Source: Symbiopectobacterium purcellii_A (GTDB taxonomy: Bacteria > Pseudomonadota > Gammaproteobacteria > Enterobacterales > Enterobacteriaceae). Taken from it: a stretch of DNA of 64,000 bases. Both the position numbers and the translations under genes were made by a program. Shown one piece after another: positions 34,215 to 44,231 of the stretch. How positions within the stretch are numbered: the first letter of the stretch is position 1; each line of letters opens with the position of its first letter. The stretch is taken from NCBI RefSeq assembly GCF_052050035.1, contig NZ_CP189882.1, forward strand, positions 1,302,001-1,366,000, given 5' to 3'. The notes below the pieces were generated by a model that saw only the letters and a list, made by a program, of their open reading frames with translations, ran no database searches and was not told the DNA's origin.

Positions 34215-35147
34215 TCAGGCTGGCATGGCATCCTGCGGGATGATGGCACCACGGTACTGAATCACCGTGCTGGCCGTCAGGTGACCGCGCTTGGCCGCCG
34301 CTTCCGTCGAGCCGCCGCACAGACGCACTGACAGATAGCCTGCGCTGAAGGAGTCACCCGCCGCAGTGGTATCCACTACGCGCTCTTTCGGCAATTTCAC
34401 CGCCGGAACATCCACTAAAGGCTGGCCGTTTTCAGAAATCAGGCAGGAGTCTGCGCCGCGTTTAATTACCACTTCAGATACACCGAAACCGTGTGTGCGT
34501 GCCAGCACGGCATCCACCGGCTGTTCGCCCCACAGCATGTCTTCGTCATCCAGTGTCAGGAAGGCGATATCGGTACACGCGAGGATGTCACTGTAGGCTT
34601 GCTGTGTCTCTTCTTTGCTTTGCCACAAGCGCGGACGGTAGTTGTTGTCGAAAATAACCTTGCCGCCGTTGGCACGGCAGGTACGCAGCAACGTCAGCAA
34701 ACGCTGGCGGCTGGCAGGGTTAAGGATCGCCACGCTGATACCGCTCAGGTAGAGATAGTCAAAGGTGGCCAAACGCGCGCAGATTGCATCGGCATCTTTG
34801 CCGTCCAGCCAGAAACGCGCGGCGGCATCATTACGCCAGTAGTAGAAGGTACGCTCACCGGTATCGTCGGTTTTAATGAAGTACAGGCCCGGCAGCTTGT
34901 TGTCCAGACGCTGAATCAGTGATGTGCCAACCTTCTCTTTTTCCCAGGCCGTCATCATTTCCGTGCTGAAGCTGTCCGTGCCCAGTGCGGTCACGTAGTG
35001 GACGCCCAGAGCGTCGGTATTCACCTGGCGAGCGACATACACGGCGGTGTTCAGGGTGTCGCCACCAAAGCCGCGGCTGAGATCCGCGCCCTTTTGCGAC
35101 AGTTCAATCATGCATTCGCCAATCACGACAATGTTTTTAGTGGTCAT
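34215..35147 (-). CDS. kdgK: 2-dehydro-3-deoxygluconokinase
   Basis: Phosphorylates 2-keto-3-deoxygluconate to KDPG, linking pectin, galacturonate and glucuronate breakdown to the Entner-Doudoroff pathway. PfkB/ribokinase fold: the N-terminal VIGECMIELSQKG, the substrate-side GFGGDTLNTAVYVAR and the catalytic DTTAAGDSFSAGYL with its Asp base (about residues 250-265). 310 residues against 309 in E. coli, and convergent with yhjJ as there. The upstream 180 bases carry a promoter region. Intact. Confidence 0.95.
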   Translation of the reverse strand: MTTKNIVVIGECMIELSQKGADLSRGFGGDTLNTAVYVARQVNTDALGVHYVTALGTDSFSTEMMTAWEKEKVGTSLIQRLDNKLPGLYFIKTDDTGERTFYYWRNDAAARFWLDGKDADAICARLATFDYLYLSGISVAILNPASRQRLLTLLRTCRANGGKVIFDNNYRPRLWQSKEETQQAYSDILACTDIAFLTLDDEDMLWGEQPVDAVLARTHGFGVSEVVIKRGADSCLISENGQPLVDVPAVKLPKERVVDTTAAGDSFSAGYLSVRLCGGSTEAAAKRGHLTASTVIQYRGAIIPQDAMPA

Positions 35148-35568
35148 CAGAAGCTGGCCCGTTCGAAAAAGTGAAGAAAAAGGTCATCAAAAAAGAGAGC
35201 AATGGGCTCCAGTCTTAACGTTCGCAGGCATTGAGTCAATAGTCTTAAAGCGATGTTTTATTTTTTCATGACCTGGATCGGGAAAATTGACCACTCCCGA
35301 TCCTTCTGGCGCTCAACGCATGAAATATCAGGACTTCGGCTTGCGCAATTCGGTGACGCTTTCACCGCCCAATCCCCAGTTGTCGGTATCCACTTCATCA
35401 ATAAGCGTGTTGCTTAATAGTGAAATAAGGGTGTTTCGGTGATTGAAGTAAATTTTACGCTGTTCTGAGATGGAAATTCCAAAGACCGGCGCTAAGGAGT
35501 AAGAAGGTATCATCAATAAAGGGTCTACGATTCCGTAAAATTTGGGTCATGCAACCGAGGCGCTTGAT

Positions 35569-36877
35569 GAGTCTGTAAAGAATTTTGTGTAAATGGCTCC
35601 ATTGCTTAACCGGAGATTCGTTCTCCATACATCAACATGAATTGGCTCATAGCAGGTTTCCAGTCTCTGATTGGCAAGGTCCATTTAGCAGAGATATTAT
35701 GCAAGGCTAGATAGAGTAATTTTATCACCGAGTCATCCGTTGGAAATATTCGTCGCGTTTTCGTTATCTTGCGCAATGAAGCATTTAACGACTCTATCGC
35801 GTTGGTGGTGTAGATAACCTTGCGGATCTCCGGCGGAAAGTCAAAAATGACGATGAGACGTTCCCAATTATTTCTCCACGACGGGCTGATCGTCGGGAAC
35901 TGTTCATCCCATTTGGCCGCGAAGGCATCCAGGGCCTCTTCAGCGCCCTCTAGCGTTGCGGAACTATAGATGGTGCGCAGGTCAGCAGCAACGGCCTTAC
36001 GCTCTTTCCAGCCGACGTAGCGCAGCGAGTTCCGCACCTGATGCACAATGCAGAGCTGTACCCGCGTATGCGGGTAAACAGCTTCAATGGCATCAGGAAA
36101 GCCTTTCAGGCCATCGCAGCAGGCGACGAAGATGTCCTTTAGCCCACGATTTTTCAGTTCTGTCATCACAGATAACCAGAACTTGGCCCCCTCAGTTTTG
36201 GCTATCCATAGCCCCAGCAGCTCTTTTTCGCCCTGGCCGTTGACGCCGAGGGCCAGATAAACAGACTTGTTGGCCACGGCTCCGCCGTCCTGGCTTTTGA
36301 CAACAATACAGTCAAGGTAAACAATGGGATAAAGCGCATCCAGCGGCCGTTGCTGCCAGCGCTTAACTTCATCCATCACAGCATTGGTCACTTGAGAAAT
36401 GAAGCCAGCGGAAACATCGACCCCGTAGACTTCTTTAAAGTGTGCCTGAATATCACGGGTTGATAACCCTCTGGAATAGAGAGAAATAATGCGGTCATCG
36501 AAGCCGTTAAGCTGTTTTTCGTGCTTACCGATCAGTGTCGGCTCGAAGGTACTGTTGCGGTCGCGCGGAATATCGAGCTCGATCTCCCCATTTTGGCTAC
36601 GTACGCTCTTGGATGTCTTGCCATTGCGTGAGTTGCCTGAATGATTACCAGCCGGGTCATGCTTAGCATACCCAAGGTGCATCTCCATCTCAGCTTCAAG
36701 AACCCGTTCCGCCAGTCTTTTAGTCAGCACCTTGAGTAGGCCTGATTCACCCAGCAGATCCTGAGGGGAGTGACAATCTTGAAGCAGTTGGTCAATAAGT
36801 TCGTTGCTGATAGGCATTTTGTTATCCTTTGAAGGTTTTCCTCAAAATGCCATTTACACAGATTATTTTACAGTCTC
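35569..36877 (-). mobile_element. IS256 copy 3, 1309 bp, complete
   Basis: Perfect 8-bp duplication CGCTTGAT, inserted in the ISL2-type transposase gene. It carries a full transposase at 35606-36817. Confidence 0.93.
35606..36817 (-). CDS. IS256 transposase, 403 aa
   Basis: Intact mutator-type transposase, practically identical to the copy at 22934-24145 (visible change: KERKAV here, KESKAV there). The conserved DDE regions YLDCIVVKSQDGG, CCDGLKGFPDAIEAVYPH and TNAIESLNASLR are all present. Confidence 0.94.
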   Translation of the reverse strand: MPISNELIDQLLQDCHSPQDLLGESGLLKVLTKRLAERVLEAEMEMHLGYAKHDPAGNHSGNSRNGKTSKSVRSQNGEIELDIPRDRNSTFEPTLIGKHEKQLNGFDDRIISLYSRGLSTRDIQAHFKEVYGVDVSAGFISQVTNAVMDEVKRWQQRPLDALYPIVYLDCIVVKSQDGGAVANKSVYLALGVNGQGEKELLGLWIAKTEGAKFWLSVMTELKNRGLKDIFVACCDGLKGFPDAIEAVYPHTRVQLCIVHQVRNSLRYVGWKERKAVAADLRTIYSSATLEGAEEALDAFAAKWDEQFPTISPSWRNNWERLIVIFDFPPEIRKVIYTTNAIESLNASLRKITKTRRIFPTDDSVIKLLYLALHNISAKWTLPIRDWKPAMSQFMLMYGERISG

Positions 36878-37671
36878 CGCTTGATACCCGCGATGGCGTG
36901 TTCAACTGTAATACGGATGCCCGAGATTATTTTATTTTCTTGTTTTTGTTCAGGCGATAAAGGTCTTTTTCGAGTTCCTTTTTTTGGGATTTGTGTATTA
37001 GGATGCTGTTTATCTATACCTTGAAAACCGGTATCTGCCCAGATGGTTACCTCAGGAGGAATATGGCGAATTATATCGACTTTATCGAGTAAGCGTTTAT
37101 CGTGACCGCGCCCATTTTTGCTCATGGGGATAAATCCAATTTGCCTTGTTTCGTCAGTCATAATAAGCCCTTTTCGAGTGGTCTGTCTTTTCTTTCCCGA
37201 ATACATTTTTTTTCGCCGACGCAGATTCTTAGGCTTTTGGACAGGTCGCTCTGTCCCATCAATAAAGACGTCTTTAACTCCAGGAAAGGCGCGAAAAAAT
37301 TCCTCAGCAGAGCGAATTTGACGAGCGGGCAAAACACATTCTCGCCCCAAGGTCATCTCTAAAACCGGCAATAATATTTTTACCCAGCGACATACCCGTG
37401 TTCTATCTAAACCAAAAAGAAGTCCTTGCAAATCATAGGTCGGATAACATTTTAAATACAATAAAATAAAAAGCAGTTTATCTAATGGGGTTGGGATAAA
37501 TCCTTTCTGCCCTGCACCCATCTGCCGCTCGTGATCTTTTCGATTCTTTTTCCGATAAATCAAATAACAAGCTGAAAATTCAGCGGCTAAATTTTTCAAT
37601 TCTTCGACTGATAATCCAATGATTGCTTTACATAAACGATTATCTCGTAACAACCGCTCTTTGTTGATCAT
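36868..37671 (-). pseudogene. ISL2-type transposase, copy 2, C-terminus displaced by IS256
   Basis: Begins MINKERLLRDNRLCKAIIGL and runs in frame to AIAGIKR, where IS256 enters. The rest (LGCMTQILRNRRPFIDDTFL and onward) lies at about 35465-35568. DDE residues: VFIDGTERPVQKP, IWADTGFQGID and the C-terminal VEHAIAGIKR. Most of the protein is intact but the last part is lost. Confidence 0.85.
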
Positions 37672-37906
37672 TTCAAACCTTTATTCTCTAAGTTAAACCT
37701 CTTTTTATTCTCAATAGCCTGACAAAAAATGCAAGTCTCTATTCAGCAACTAGTTTAATGATAACGGTGGTGGTGGCCGGATTTTTACCCATAACGTCGA
37801 CCAATAATTGGGTGACGCCTGCAATCAACTGGCGCTTTTGCTCTGTGGTGGCGCCATCGCGCGTGATTTTAATGTTAACAAATGGCATGGGATCTCCCGT
37901 TATTGG

Positions 37907-38905
37907 TTAGCGTGGTGTGTCATCTGTTGATTTATCGCCTTTATAGTTCGCCGTTGCAATCCATGCCGCACAAAACAGCGTGAGGCGAGCAAAGAAGTAG
38001 AAGAAGGCCATCAGGCCAATCACCGAGCCAAAAGCGGCACCGGACGGGGTGCTGGCGAGTTTTGGCAATGCGACCGTCATGGCGAATTTGATGGCCTCAA
38101 ACCCCACGGCGGCGAGCAGCGTGCCGCGCAGCAGTGCTTTGTGCTTCGGCTTGTGGCGCGGCAATATCATGAAAATCCAAAGGAAAACTAAATAGTTAGC
38201 GGATATAGAGATGGTGAGTGTGATCACGCGCAGCAGGGGCCGCAGCCATTCGATGCCTTCTAGCCCGAGTGCAGAAACGATGGCACTTTGTGCCGTACCT
38301 GCCGCCGAAGTGAGAAACATCGTAATGGTCAGCGCGATCAACAGCCCTATCAGGGAGAGAAAATCCCGCACGTACTGCAAATAGATTTTTTCTTCTTCGT
38401 GCGGCTTGCGTTCCCATACGTCACGGGATTGGGCGCGGATCGCTTCACGCAAATTGCCCATCCAACTGATACCGGAATAGAGCGCGATCAGCAGTCCGGT
38501 GACACCAACGGTGGTGCGCTGTTCAACGGCGGTCTTTACCGTATTTTTTAACGTCAGCGCCAGGTTGGGATCGCTGATGCTGTTGACGATGCGGTCAATC
38601 AACTGCGTCAGCATATCGGGGTTGGAGGCAAGCACGAAACCGACAGTAGCGAAGGAAACCATCAAAATGGGGATCAGCGACAGAAAGGAAAAATAGGTGA
38701 TGGCGGCGCCAAACTGGTTTCCCATGCGATCGTTGAAACGCTTTCCGGCACGGATCAGGTGTGCAATGCTAGGGATGGCCTGAACCCGTTGTGCAATGCG
38801 CTTACATCGGGAAAGCCATGAAGACGTAGCCTTCTGTGCCGATGACGCGGTGGATGTTGAACGATGCGGATCGACCGGTGTGGGCATCCGTTTCCTCCTG
38901 TTCAA
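37907..38905 (-). CDS. yhjD: BrkB/YihY-family inner-membrane protein YhjD
   Basis: 332 residues with about six membrane segments. The conserved N-terminal core IPSIAHLIRAGKRFNDRMGN, QFGAAITYFSFLSLIPILMV and the ends TPSGAAFGSVIGLMAFFYFF ARLTLFCAAWIATA match E. coli YhjD closely. YhjD in E. coli has been linked to lipid A precursor transport because mutations in it suppress the need for Kdo. The cytoplasmic N-terminus is Ser/Thr-rich and not conserved. Its association with kdgK and dctA matches the E. coli neighbourhood. Intact. Confidence 0.93.
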   Translation of the reverse strand: MNRRKRMPTPVDPHRSTSTASSAQKATSSWLSRCKRIAQRVQAIPSIAHLIRAGKRFNDRMGNQFGAAITYFSFLSLIPILMVSFATVGFVLASNPDMLTQLIDRIVNSISDPNLALTLKNTVKTAVEQRTTVGVTGLLIALYSGISWMGNLREAIRAQSRDVWERKPHEEEKIYLQYVRDFLSLIGLLIALTITMFLTSAAGTAQSAIVSALGLEGIEWLRPLLRVITLTISISANYLVFLWIFMILPRHKPKHKALLRGTLLAAVGFEAIKFAMTVALPKLASTPSGAAFGSVIGLMAFFYFFARLTLFCAAWIATANYKGDKSTDDTPR

Positions 38906-39138
38906 TGAAAAGCCGACGTGCTGATGAAGCTTTTAATCAACGGGTTATATAAAAAAATTTAACCGCAAACGTCGTACAGCGATGGATTGATTATAACCAA
39001 CAATCGGCAGAGGAAGGCGTTCTTTGTGTCTTTGATATGTCTGATGCATAAGCTGAAGGATAACCATGCGCAGAGAAAAAAATCAGGATGACCTGCGCCA
39101 TAATTCAATCCGCAAAAGATTTTTCACTGAATAATCAC

Positions 39139-39417
39139 TTAGGTGATGATATGGCGCGCATTTACGATGAAAGCGTGTTGACGCTTGTTTATATAGCCAA
39201 GCGACATTATTTTGATAACAGCCAGCTATGCTTCTTTGCCGCATATCAGGGCATAGGATGTAATCATTTTTAAGTCGGTTGGCTATACTCATTAAAGACC
39301 GCTTGAGGTCTGTTTGGTTGGCGCTATTGCGCTGATGCTGCCACGCCGTTAATCGAGTAAAACCTTTCATGCCTGCTTCAGCAGTCTGCGCCAAGCGCGT
39401 TGCGCCTTAATTTAACG
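39139..39417 (-). pseudogene. Unrecognised gene remnant split by MITE-B
   Basis: With MITE-B (39194-39285) and one TA removed, the minus strand gives one frame, ATRLAQTAEAGMKGFTRLTA then WQHQRNSANQTDLKRSLMSI then NKRQHAFIVNARHIIT and a stop at 39139-39141. It reads like the C-terminus of a helical protein whose upstream part has been replaced by an IS91 end at about 39418. I do not recognise the family. Confidence 0.45.
39194..39285. repeat. MITE-B copy 3, 92 bp
   Basis: TAGCCAAGCGACATTATTTT at the left, TA duplication on both sides, inserted in a small gene remnant. Confidence 0.88.
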
Positions 39418-39728
39418 CCTAGGAATTTCAAACTTTTTGGGGCCCCTGATTTCGGGGGCTGGCAACGATGAAAACCGGCTTTTTTATCGTGAATGCCTCT
39501 GTGTTTGGGTGATTTTTGAACACATTGCGCGTTTTTTGATTACATCGCCGAATTCCAGGCAGAGTTTCCCCGCATTATCCAACGTAACGCATTCGCGCTA
39601 TCTCCCCGGCGTTCGCGATTAGCTTCTCCAGGGCCGTTGCCGGCAGCGCCCGGCTGAACGCCATTTTTGCCCCGCACAGCAGGCAGGCAAACGGGTCTGT
39701 ATTCAGTAATCCCTGACTCAGCGTTGTG
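39418..39728 (+). mobile_element. IS91 3' end fragment
   Basis: Identical in kind to the 3' terminus of IS91 copy 1, followed by the last 60 or so codons of transposase. Cut at 39728 by IS630 copy 4. Confidence 0.85.
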
Positions 39729-39730
39729 TA

Positions 39731-40802
39731 TAGCTAAACGACTTAATTTTGATTACATTATTTAAATGAGCTATTCAATTGATTTTAGACGTAAAGTGAT
39801 ATCTACACGGAAAAACGAAGGGTTGAGTATCCGAGAAACAGCGAAGCAATTTCGGATTGGCCCTGCCTCTGTATCGCGTTGGATTAATCAAATAGAGTCA
39901 AAAGCATCGACCACGCGTCAGCGAAAGATCGATAAATCCGAGTTGGGCTTTGTTGAATAATTTAAGATACTGATTTATATAAGCATTATAAAATTTCAAC
40001 GACTAATTTTTCCTCTCGGAATGCTTTTTATTGTGCTAACTATTTGATTTGTCGTTCTAACAAAATACATTCTCTGTAAATGCATTCTAACTAAAGAAGA
40101 TGTAAATCAAACGGTTAAATTATTCAACAAAGCCTCCGAGTTGATAAAAGATGTTGAACAATATCCAGATGCTTACCAAAAAGAACGTGCAGAGCGTTTT
40201 GGCGTTTGTCAGAAGGCCATTTGGCAAGCGCTTAAAAAGCTGGGATTGACCTATAAAAAAAACTCTACGTCATCCGAAAGCCGACGAAAACGCCCGGCAG
40301 GGATTTCAACAAAAAAAACAACAGTATGAAAAAGAAGGTAAACCTATTGTTTTTATTGATGAAAGTGGTTTTTCACACGATACCCCACGGACTCACGGCT
40401 ATTCCCCAAAAGGTCAACGGTGTTTTGGCCTGAAGAACTGGGGAGCTAGGGGAAGAACAAATGTTATCGGCGCTTTATTAGGCACAACGCTGTTTGCTAT
40501 CGGATTATTTGATATCAATATTAACAGCGATGTTTTCTATGCCTGGGTCACACAAGTCCTTATCCCAGTACTCCCTAAAAACAGTGTAATCATGATGGAC
40601 AATGCCACTTTTCACAAAAAACATAATATTCAACAAGTCATCATCGATGCAGGGTATATGGTGGAGTATTTGCCTACATATTCGCCAGATCTTAACCCAA
40701 TTGAGCATAAATGGGCACAAGCAAAAAGCAAAAAAAGAGAGATGGGTTGCGATACAGAGAGTTTGTTCTCAGTCCATATGGTGTAATCAAAATTAAGTCG
40801 CT
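39731..40802 (+). mobile_element. IS630 copy 4, split by MITE-A and lacking its last bases
   Basis: Left end TAGCTAAACGACTTAATTTT. The right end stops at AAGTCGCT and continues as IS30 instead of TGGCTA. MITE-A copy 6 interrupts orfA. Frames otherwise as in copy 1. Confidence 0.85.
39946..40134 (-). repeat. MITE-A copy 6, 189 bp
   Basis: Perfect 9-bp duplication TCCGAGTTG; inverted relative to copies 1-5. Confidence 0.92.
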
Positions 40803-41905
40803 GCCCCATTCCCAGTCGAAACGCAACAAAACGGTAGGGCATTATGCCGCCTGTAAGTGCGTTAAAAATACCTCATTTGGAGAACGATAACCCAGCGATT
40901 TTCTGCCTCGCGTATTGAGCAGGTGTTCGAGTGCTGCAACCTTGCGATGGGTGACATAATTGAAGTCCGTTCCCTTCGCGTAAAAACGCCGTATCAGCCC
41001 GTTGGTATGCTCATTCAACCCGCGTTCCCAGGAATGATATGGCCGGGCAAAGTAGACCGGTGCCCCCGTGACTTTTGTAATTTCCCCGTGCTGGGAAAAT
41101 TCAGAACCGTTGTCAGCAGTCAGGGTTTTAAACTCGCAGAAGGTATTGGCAACGATGTCCCTGAAGGCCGCTACCACTGTCTCTGCTCGCTTGTTGGGCA
41201 GTTTGCGAATGATGACCAGCTTGACGGCTTTATCGACCACCGTCAGCAGGAATGATTTCTGATCTTTGCCAAAGATGGTGTCAATCTCGAAATGCCCGGG
41301 TTCCTGCTTGAGGTCAGCAACGGCCGGCCGCTGCTCAATGCCAACACGGTTGGGAATAGGACCGCGTTTGTTCTCATCGGTCTGATAGTTATACCGTTTA
41401 CCCCGATGAGGGAGCTGCTGATACAGCTCACCGCCGGCCCGGCGCTCCTGCTGGATATAGCGATAGAGCGAGTTCTTGCTGACGGACAGGCCAAATTCCA
41501 GGACCAGGCGCCCACTGATGACCTCAGGTGAGGTGTGGGTAGACAGCGCCGTTATGATAAAGTCCTGAATGTGCGGTTCAAGCTGGTTAATCACGCTGTC
41601 CGGCCGTGTTTTCTGCCGCCGCCCTCTGGCCAACGTTTCGGCCCTTCTGCAGGAATAGACCCCGTTGAAAGCGGCGTCGGTATTGCGTCTGAGTTCCCTG
41701 CTGATGGTAGAACGAGGAAGCTCCAGTTCCCGGGCGATGGTGGCCTGGTTAACCCCATCACCACGCCGCTTTTCGATGTAGAACCGTTCTTTGTGAGTCA
41801 GATGTTTTCCCTGCATGCAACGGGATCTCCAGTAGGGCCAGAACGGTGATTTTATCCGACTCTGGCCAGTGGGTCACTTTGTTGCGTTTCGAGTGGGAAT
41901 GGGGC
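40803..41905 (-). mobile_element. IS30 copy 2, 1103 bp, complete
   Basis: Same length and ends as copy 1, flanked by GCT on both sides. It lies between the shortened IS630 copy 4 and the AT-rich tad-like region. Confidence 0.9.
40842..41816 (-). CDS. IS30 transposase, 324 aa
   Basis: Complete transposase with the same helix-turn-helix and catalytic segments as the copy at 17210-18184. The only difference seen is FIITALS instead of FIRTALS near residue 91. Confidence 0.92.
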   Translation of the reverse strand: MQGKHLTHKERFYIEKRRGDGVNQATIARELELPRSTISRELRRNTDAAFNGVYSCRRAETLARGRRQKTRPDSVINQLEPHIQDFIITALSTHTSPEVISGRLVLEFGLSVSKNSLYRYIQQERRAGGELYQQLPHRGKRYNYQTDENKRGPIPNRVGIEQRPAVADLKQEPGHFEIDTIFGKDQKSFLLTVVDKAVKLVIIRKLPNKRAETVVAAFRDIVANTFCEFKTLTADNGSEFSQHGEITKVTGAPVYFARPYHSWERGLNEHTNGLIRRFYAKGTDFNYVTHRKVAALEHLLNTRGRKSLGYRSPNEVFLTHLQAA

Positions 41906-41987
41906 GCTTCATCTAGCCGCAGACAGTGCAACGCATGAAATTATCTGTGCTGATTTATCGCTGAGCGGGACGACAGATGCGCAGGCC

Positions 41988-42260
41988 CTACCAACTCTGA
42001 TAAACTAAACCCACCGAAAAATCAGGGATACAATAAACAATAATATCGCTGTTATTGGCGAGCAATAATCGATTGCTCCTCTCCATCTCATGAAAGGTTT
42101 GATTACCAATAACCAGCGCATTACGGTATTCTCCTCTACGCTTTAGCTTTTTCTCGTTGTAGTGATCGAATACATCCACATCAGGATTGCCGTCGAATTT
42201 TTTATAAAAAAGTTCGCTCAGCCCTTTTATAACGATAATAGAGTATATCCGCAATAACAA
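41988..42260 (-). CDS. Unrecognised small protein downstream of TadG-like gene, possibly frameshifted
   Basis: The visible frame reads FYKKFDGNPDVDVFDHYNEK, then KLKRRGEYRNALVIGNQTFH, and ends GLVYQSW. A good ribosome site (GGGAGGG) stands before an ATG at about 42267 in a different frame (MRTIVIADILYYRYKRAERT), which stops soon after a run of six T. A single-base indel in that homopolymer would join the two into one protein of about 92 residues. It follows the TadG-like gene by some 35 bases on the same strand. Function unknown. Confidence 0.4.
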   Translation of the reverse strand: MLLRIYSIIVIKGLSELFYKKFDGNPDVDVFDHYNEKKLKRRGEYRNALVIGNQTFHEMERSNRLLLANNSDIIVYCIPDFSVGLVYQSW

Positions 42261-42301
42261 TTGTTCTCATATCCCTCCCAAATACGGACGAAGCCTATCG
42301 A

Positions 42302-44098
42302 TTAAAAACGACTTTTATCGATAAAGTTTATTCTCTCTTTTTTATATACTTTTGTTAGTATATTCACCAGGCTTAGATAATCATTCGCAACAAAAGCATT
42401 ATCGTCTCCAACACAGAACTCTCTCCAAAACTTAATATGTCTATCATCGCCTTTTGTGGAGCTCAATGAAATGTAAAAGATATCTACCTCGTTTGTCTTA
42501 TAGATTTTATTATAAGTTAATAAACCCTCTTTTATTCTTTTACAAATTTTGTAATCCTTATGGAGCTTGCTGGATAAACTTTTCGGACCCCTATAGGTAT
42601 CATCCCCATCAGTAACCATGATAATGACCTTTTTAGCATTATGACCCTTCGCAATCACAGGTAGCGATCGCAGCAAACCACTGATAGTGTCAGTGTATCC
42701 TCCCATAACACTCATTTTCTCAAATTGAGAGATAACTTCAGGATTAGAGGTTAATTCAATTAAATAAGAGGGCGGCGACTGCCTATATTTCATTTCCTTA
42801 ACAAAATCATTCAGCTTATGTGAATTAATAGTATTTCTTCCTGGTCGATAAAAGGTAAAATAGTTAACATATTCACACATGTGATGAAACATGGGATGAT
42901 ACTCATTATGAAGACGATAAGGAAAGTAGGTATAAGTAGTGACTGAACTGTCAGAAAACAAATTTTTATCCTTCAAAGCTTCATTGAAATCAATAGTTTC
43001 AGAATTTACAATACTCAAATATTCATCTGCTATTTTGTTTAATTTTTTAACATGATCATAATGAAGATTATATTCATCAGTATGCGCCCGCAAATTAGCA
43101 CGAGAATCAGCATCACAGCTGTAAAAAGGAATATTTTTCTCCGAATATGTAGTGCACCATTTTTTATCAACCATTTGCGGCATGGTAAGATGCAAAACAA
43201 CTGCAACGGTTTTTTCATAAAAAGAGGTGATTAGCTCATCCTGTTTTTTGATGTTATTTACTTTATCATCTAAATATTTGTTATACCAAAAATTGAAATC
43301 AACACTTTTACTTCTGAACTCCGTATACTGTTTTTTGAGCTTCCCGGCAAAAGAACAGCCTGTTTCTTTTCCACCAAAAAGGTTTGTTTTACTCAATTTA
43401 ACAGGAACACCAACATTAAAAGGAACAATGCCAATGGTATTTTTCTTGTTATTATTAAAAATAGCTTGGGAAATATCCACTATCGCCTTTTTTAAAATAT
43501 CGTATTTAATATCATCATCAGACCCACTAATCTTCTCGCGCATTGACTCAGAAACGTCTACAATAAAAACGAAATCCGTAGGAATATTGTGATTTTCCAC
43601 CAATTTTCTTACCGTACCGGCGGAACTGTCTGCACGAACGATGACATCATCGCTAAATCCAACTCCGTTATATTTTTTGAAGATAGGATGTAATTTCGCA
43701 ATCCCTGTTCCATTATAATCAATTGACGTTAATTCTTTTGCATTGTTACGGTTTAGATTGACAATAACGTCCAGATCGTTATCGGTAAAAGTTATGTTGG
43801 GAAAATAATAATTCAAATAGTGACTCAGAAGTTTTTTATTGGCTTCCTTATTTCTATGCTTAACAGCACATTCTTTATCCGCTACGTAATCGCAGCGATC
43901 GTTTATCGCAATGGCTAATGTCCCCTGATTCATCGCATCTGCCAATCGGGCACGGGTTGACTGGAAATACGCCCCATCAAGTGCAAAAGAAAAAAACATC
44001 AATAACATTGGAAACATAATAGCAAACGGCAATATCATTACACCAGACTCTCTGCGGAATACCAACAGAAAGATATCAAGAGAGTATTTTATCTTCAT
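42302..44098 (-). CDS. TadG-like pilus protein with von Willebrand A domain, 598 aa
   Basis: N-terminal cytoplasmic stretch, then one membrane helix in the TadE/TadG-like context RRESGVMILPFAIMFPMLLM and FALDGAYFQSTRARLADAMN. A von Willebrand A domain starts near residue 185 with the metal-site motif DFVFIVDVSESM and later IIMVTDGDDTY. TadG-like proteins belong to the Flp/tight-adherence pilus apparatus and are exposed on the periplasmic side. I use the ATG at 44096-44098 (AGGAAG four bases upstream) over a TTG at 44137. No other tad genes are visible nearby; IS30 lies downstream and an IS pile upstream, so this is probably an isolated remnant of a tad locus. It is strikingly AT-rich relative to the core genes. 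Confidence 0.8.
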   Translation of the reverse strand: MKIKYSLDIFLLVFRRESGVMILPFAIMFPMLLMFFSFALDGAYFQSTRARLADAMNQGTLAIAINDRCDYVADKECAVKHRNKEANKKLLSHYLNYYFPNITFTDNDLDVIVNLNRNNAKELTSIDYNGTGIAKLHPIFKKYNGVGFSDDVIVRADSSAGTVRKLVENHNIPTDFVFIVDVSESMREKISGSDDDIKYDILKKAIVDISQAIFNNNKKNTIGIVPFNVGVPVKLSKTNLFGGKETGCSFAGKLKKQYTEFRSKSVDFNFWYNKYLDDKVNNIKKQDELITSFYEKTVAVVLHLTMPQMVDKKWCTTYSEKNIPFYSCDADSRANLRAHTDEYNLHYDHVKKLNKIADEYLSIVNSETIDFNEALKDKNLFSDSSVTTYTYFPYRLHNEYHPMFHHMCEYVNYFTFYRPGRNTINSHKLNDFVKEMKYRQSPPSYLIELTSNPEVISQFEKMSVMGGYTDTISGLLRSLPVIAKGHNAKKVIIMVTDGDDTYRGPKSLSSKLHKDYKICKRIKEGLLTYNKIYKTNEVDIFYISLSSTKGDDRHIKFWREFCVGDDNAFVANDYLSLVNILTKVYKKERINFIDKSRF

Positions 44099-44231
44099 GA
44101 CGCTTCCTGACATAATTATCGAACTCCAAAAACTCACCGAGGGATTACCGCGTTACTCACAGAGATATTTTTTACTGATAGCCTATTGCAAGCATCCCTT
44201 TTATTTTATCCCTCGATTATACCAGAGGCTT

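Larger units (their letters stand above)
35403..37756 (-). mobile_element. ISL2-type IS5 element, copy 2, carrying IS256
   Basis: Ends AAGCGTGTTGCTTAATAG and the complement of AAACTAGTTGCTGAATAG; perfect 3-bp duplication AAT. The transposase (36868-37671 plus the end at 35470-35560) is split by IS256. 1037 bp without it. Confidence 0.92.
35328..37888 (-). pseudogene. 4-oxalocrotonate tautomerase family gene split by an ISL2-type element
   Basis: The catalytic Pro-1 half (37757-37888, MPFVNIKITRDGATTEQKRQ then LLVDVMGKNPATTTVI) and the C-terminal half (35328-35402, IDEVDTDNWGLGGESVTELR KPKS) are separated by the IS element at 35403-37756. Removing it and one AAT gives a 204-base frame of 67 residues with DEVDTDNWG in its usual place. 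Tautomerases of this family act on 2-hydroxymuconate-type substrates. Its position between kdgK and yhjD suggests a role in aromatic or sugar-acid catabolism. Now inactive. Confidence 0.88.
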
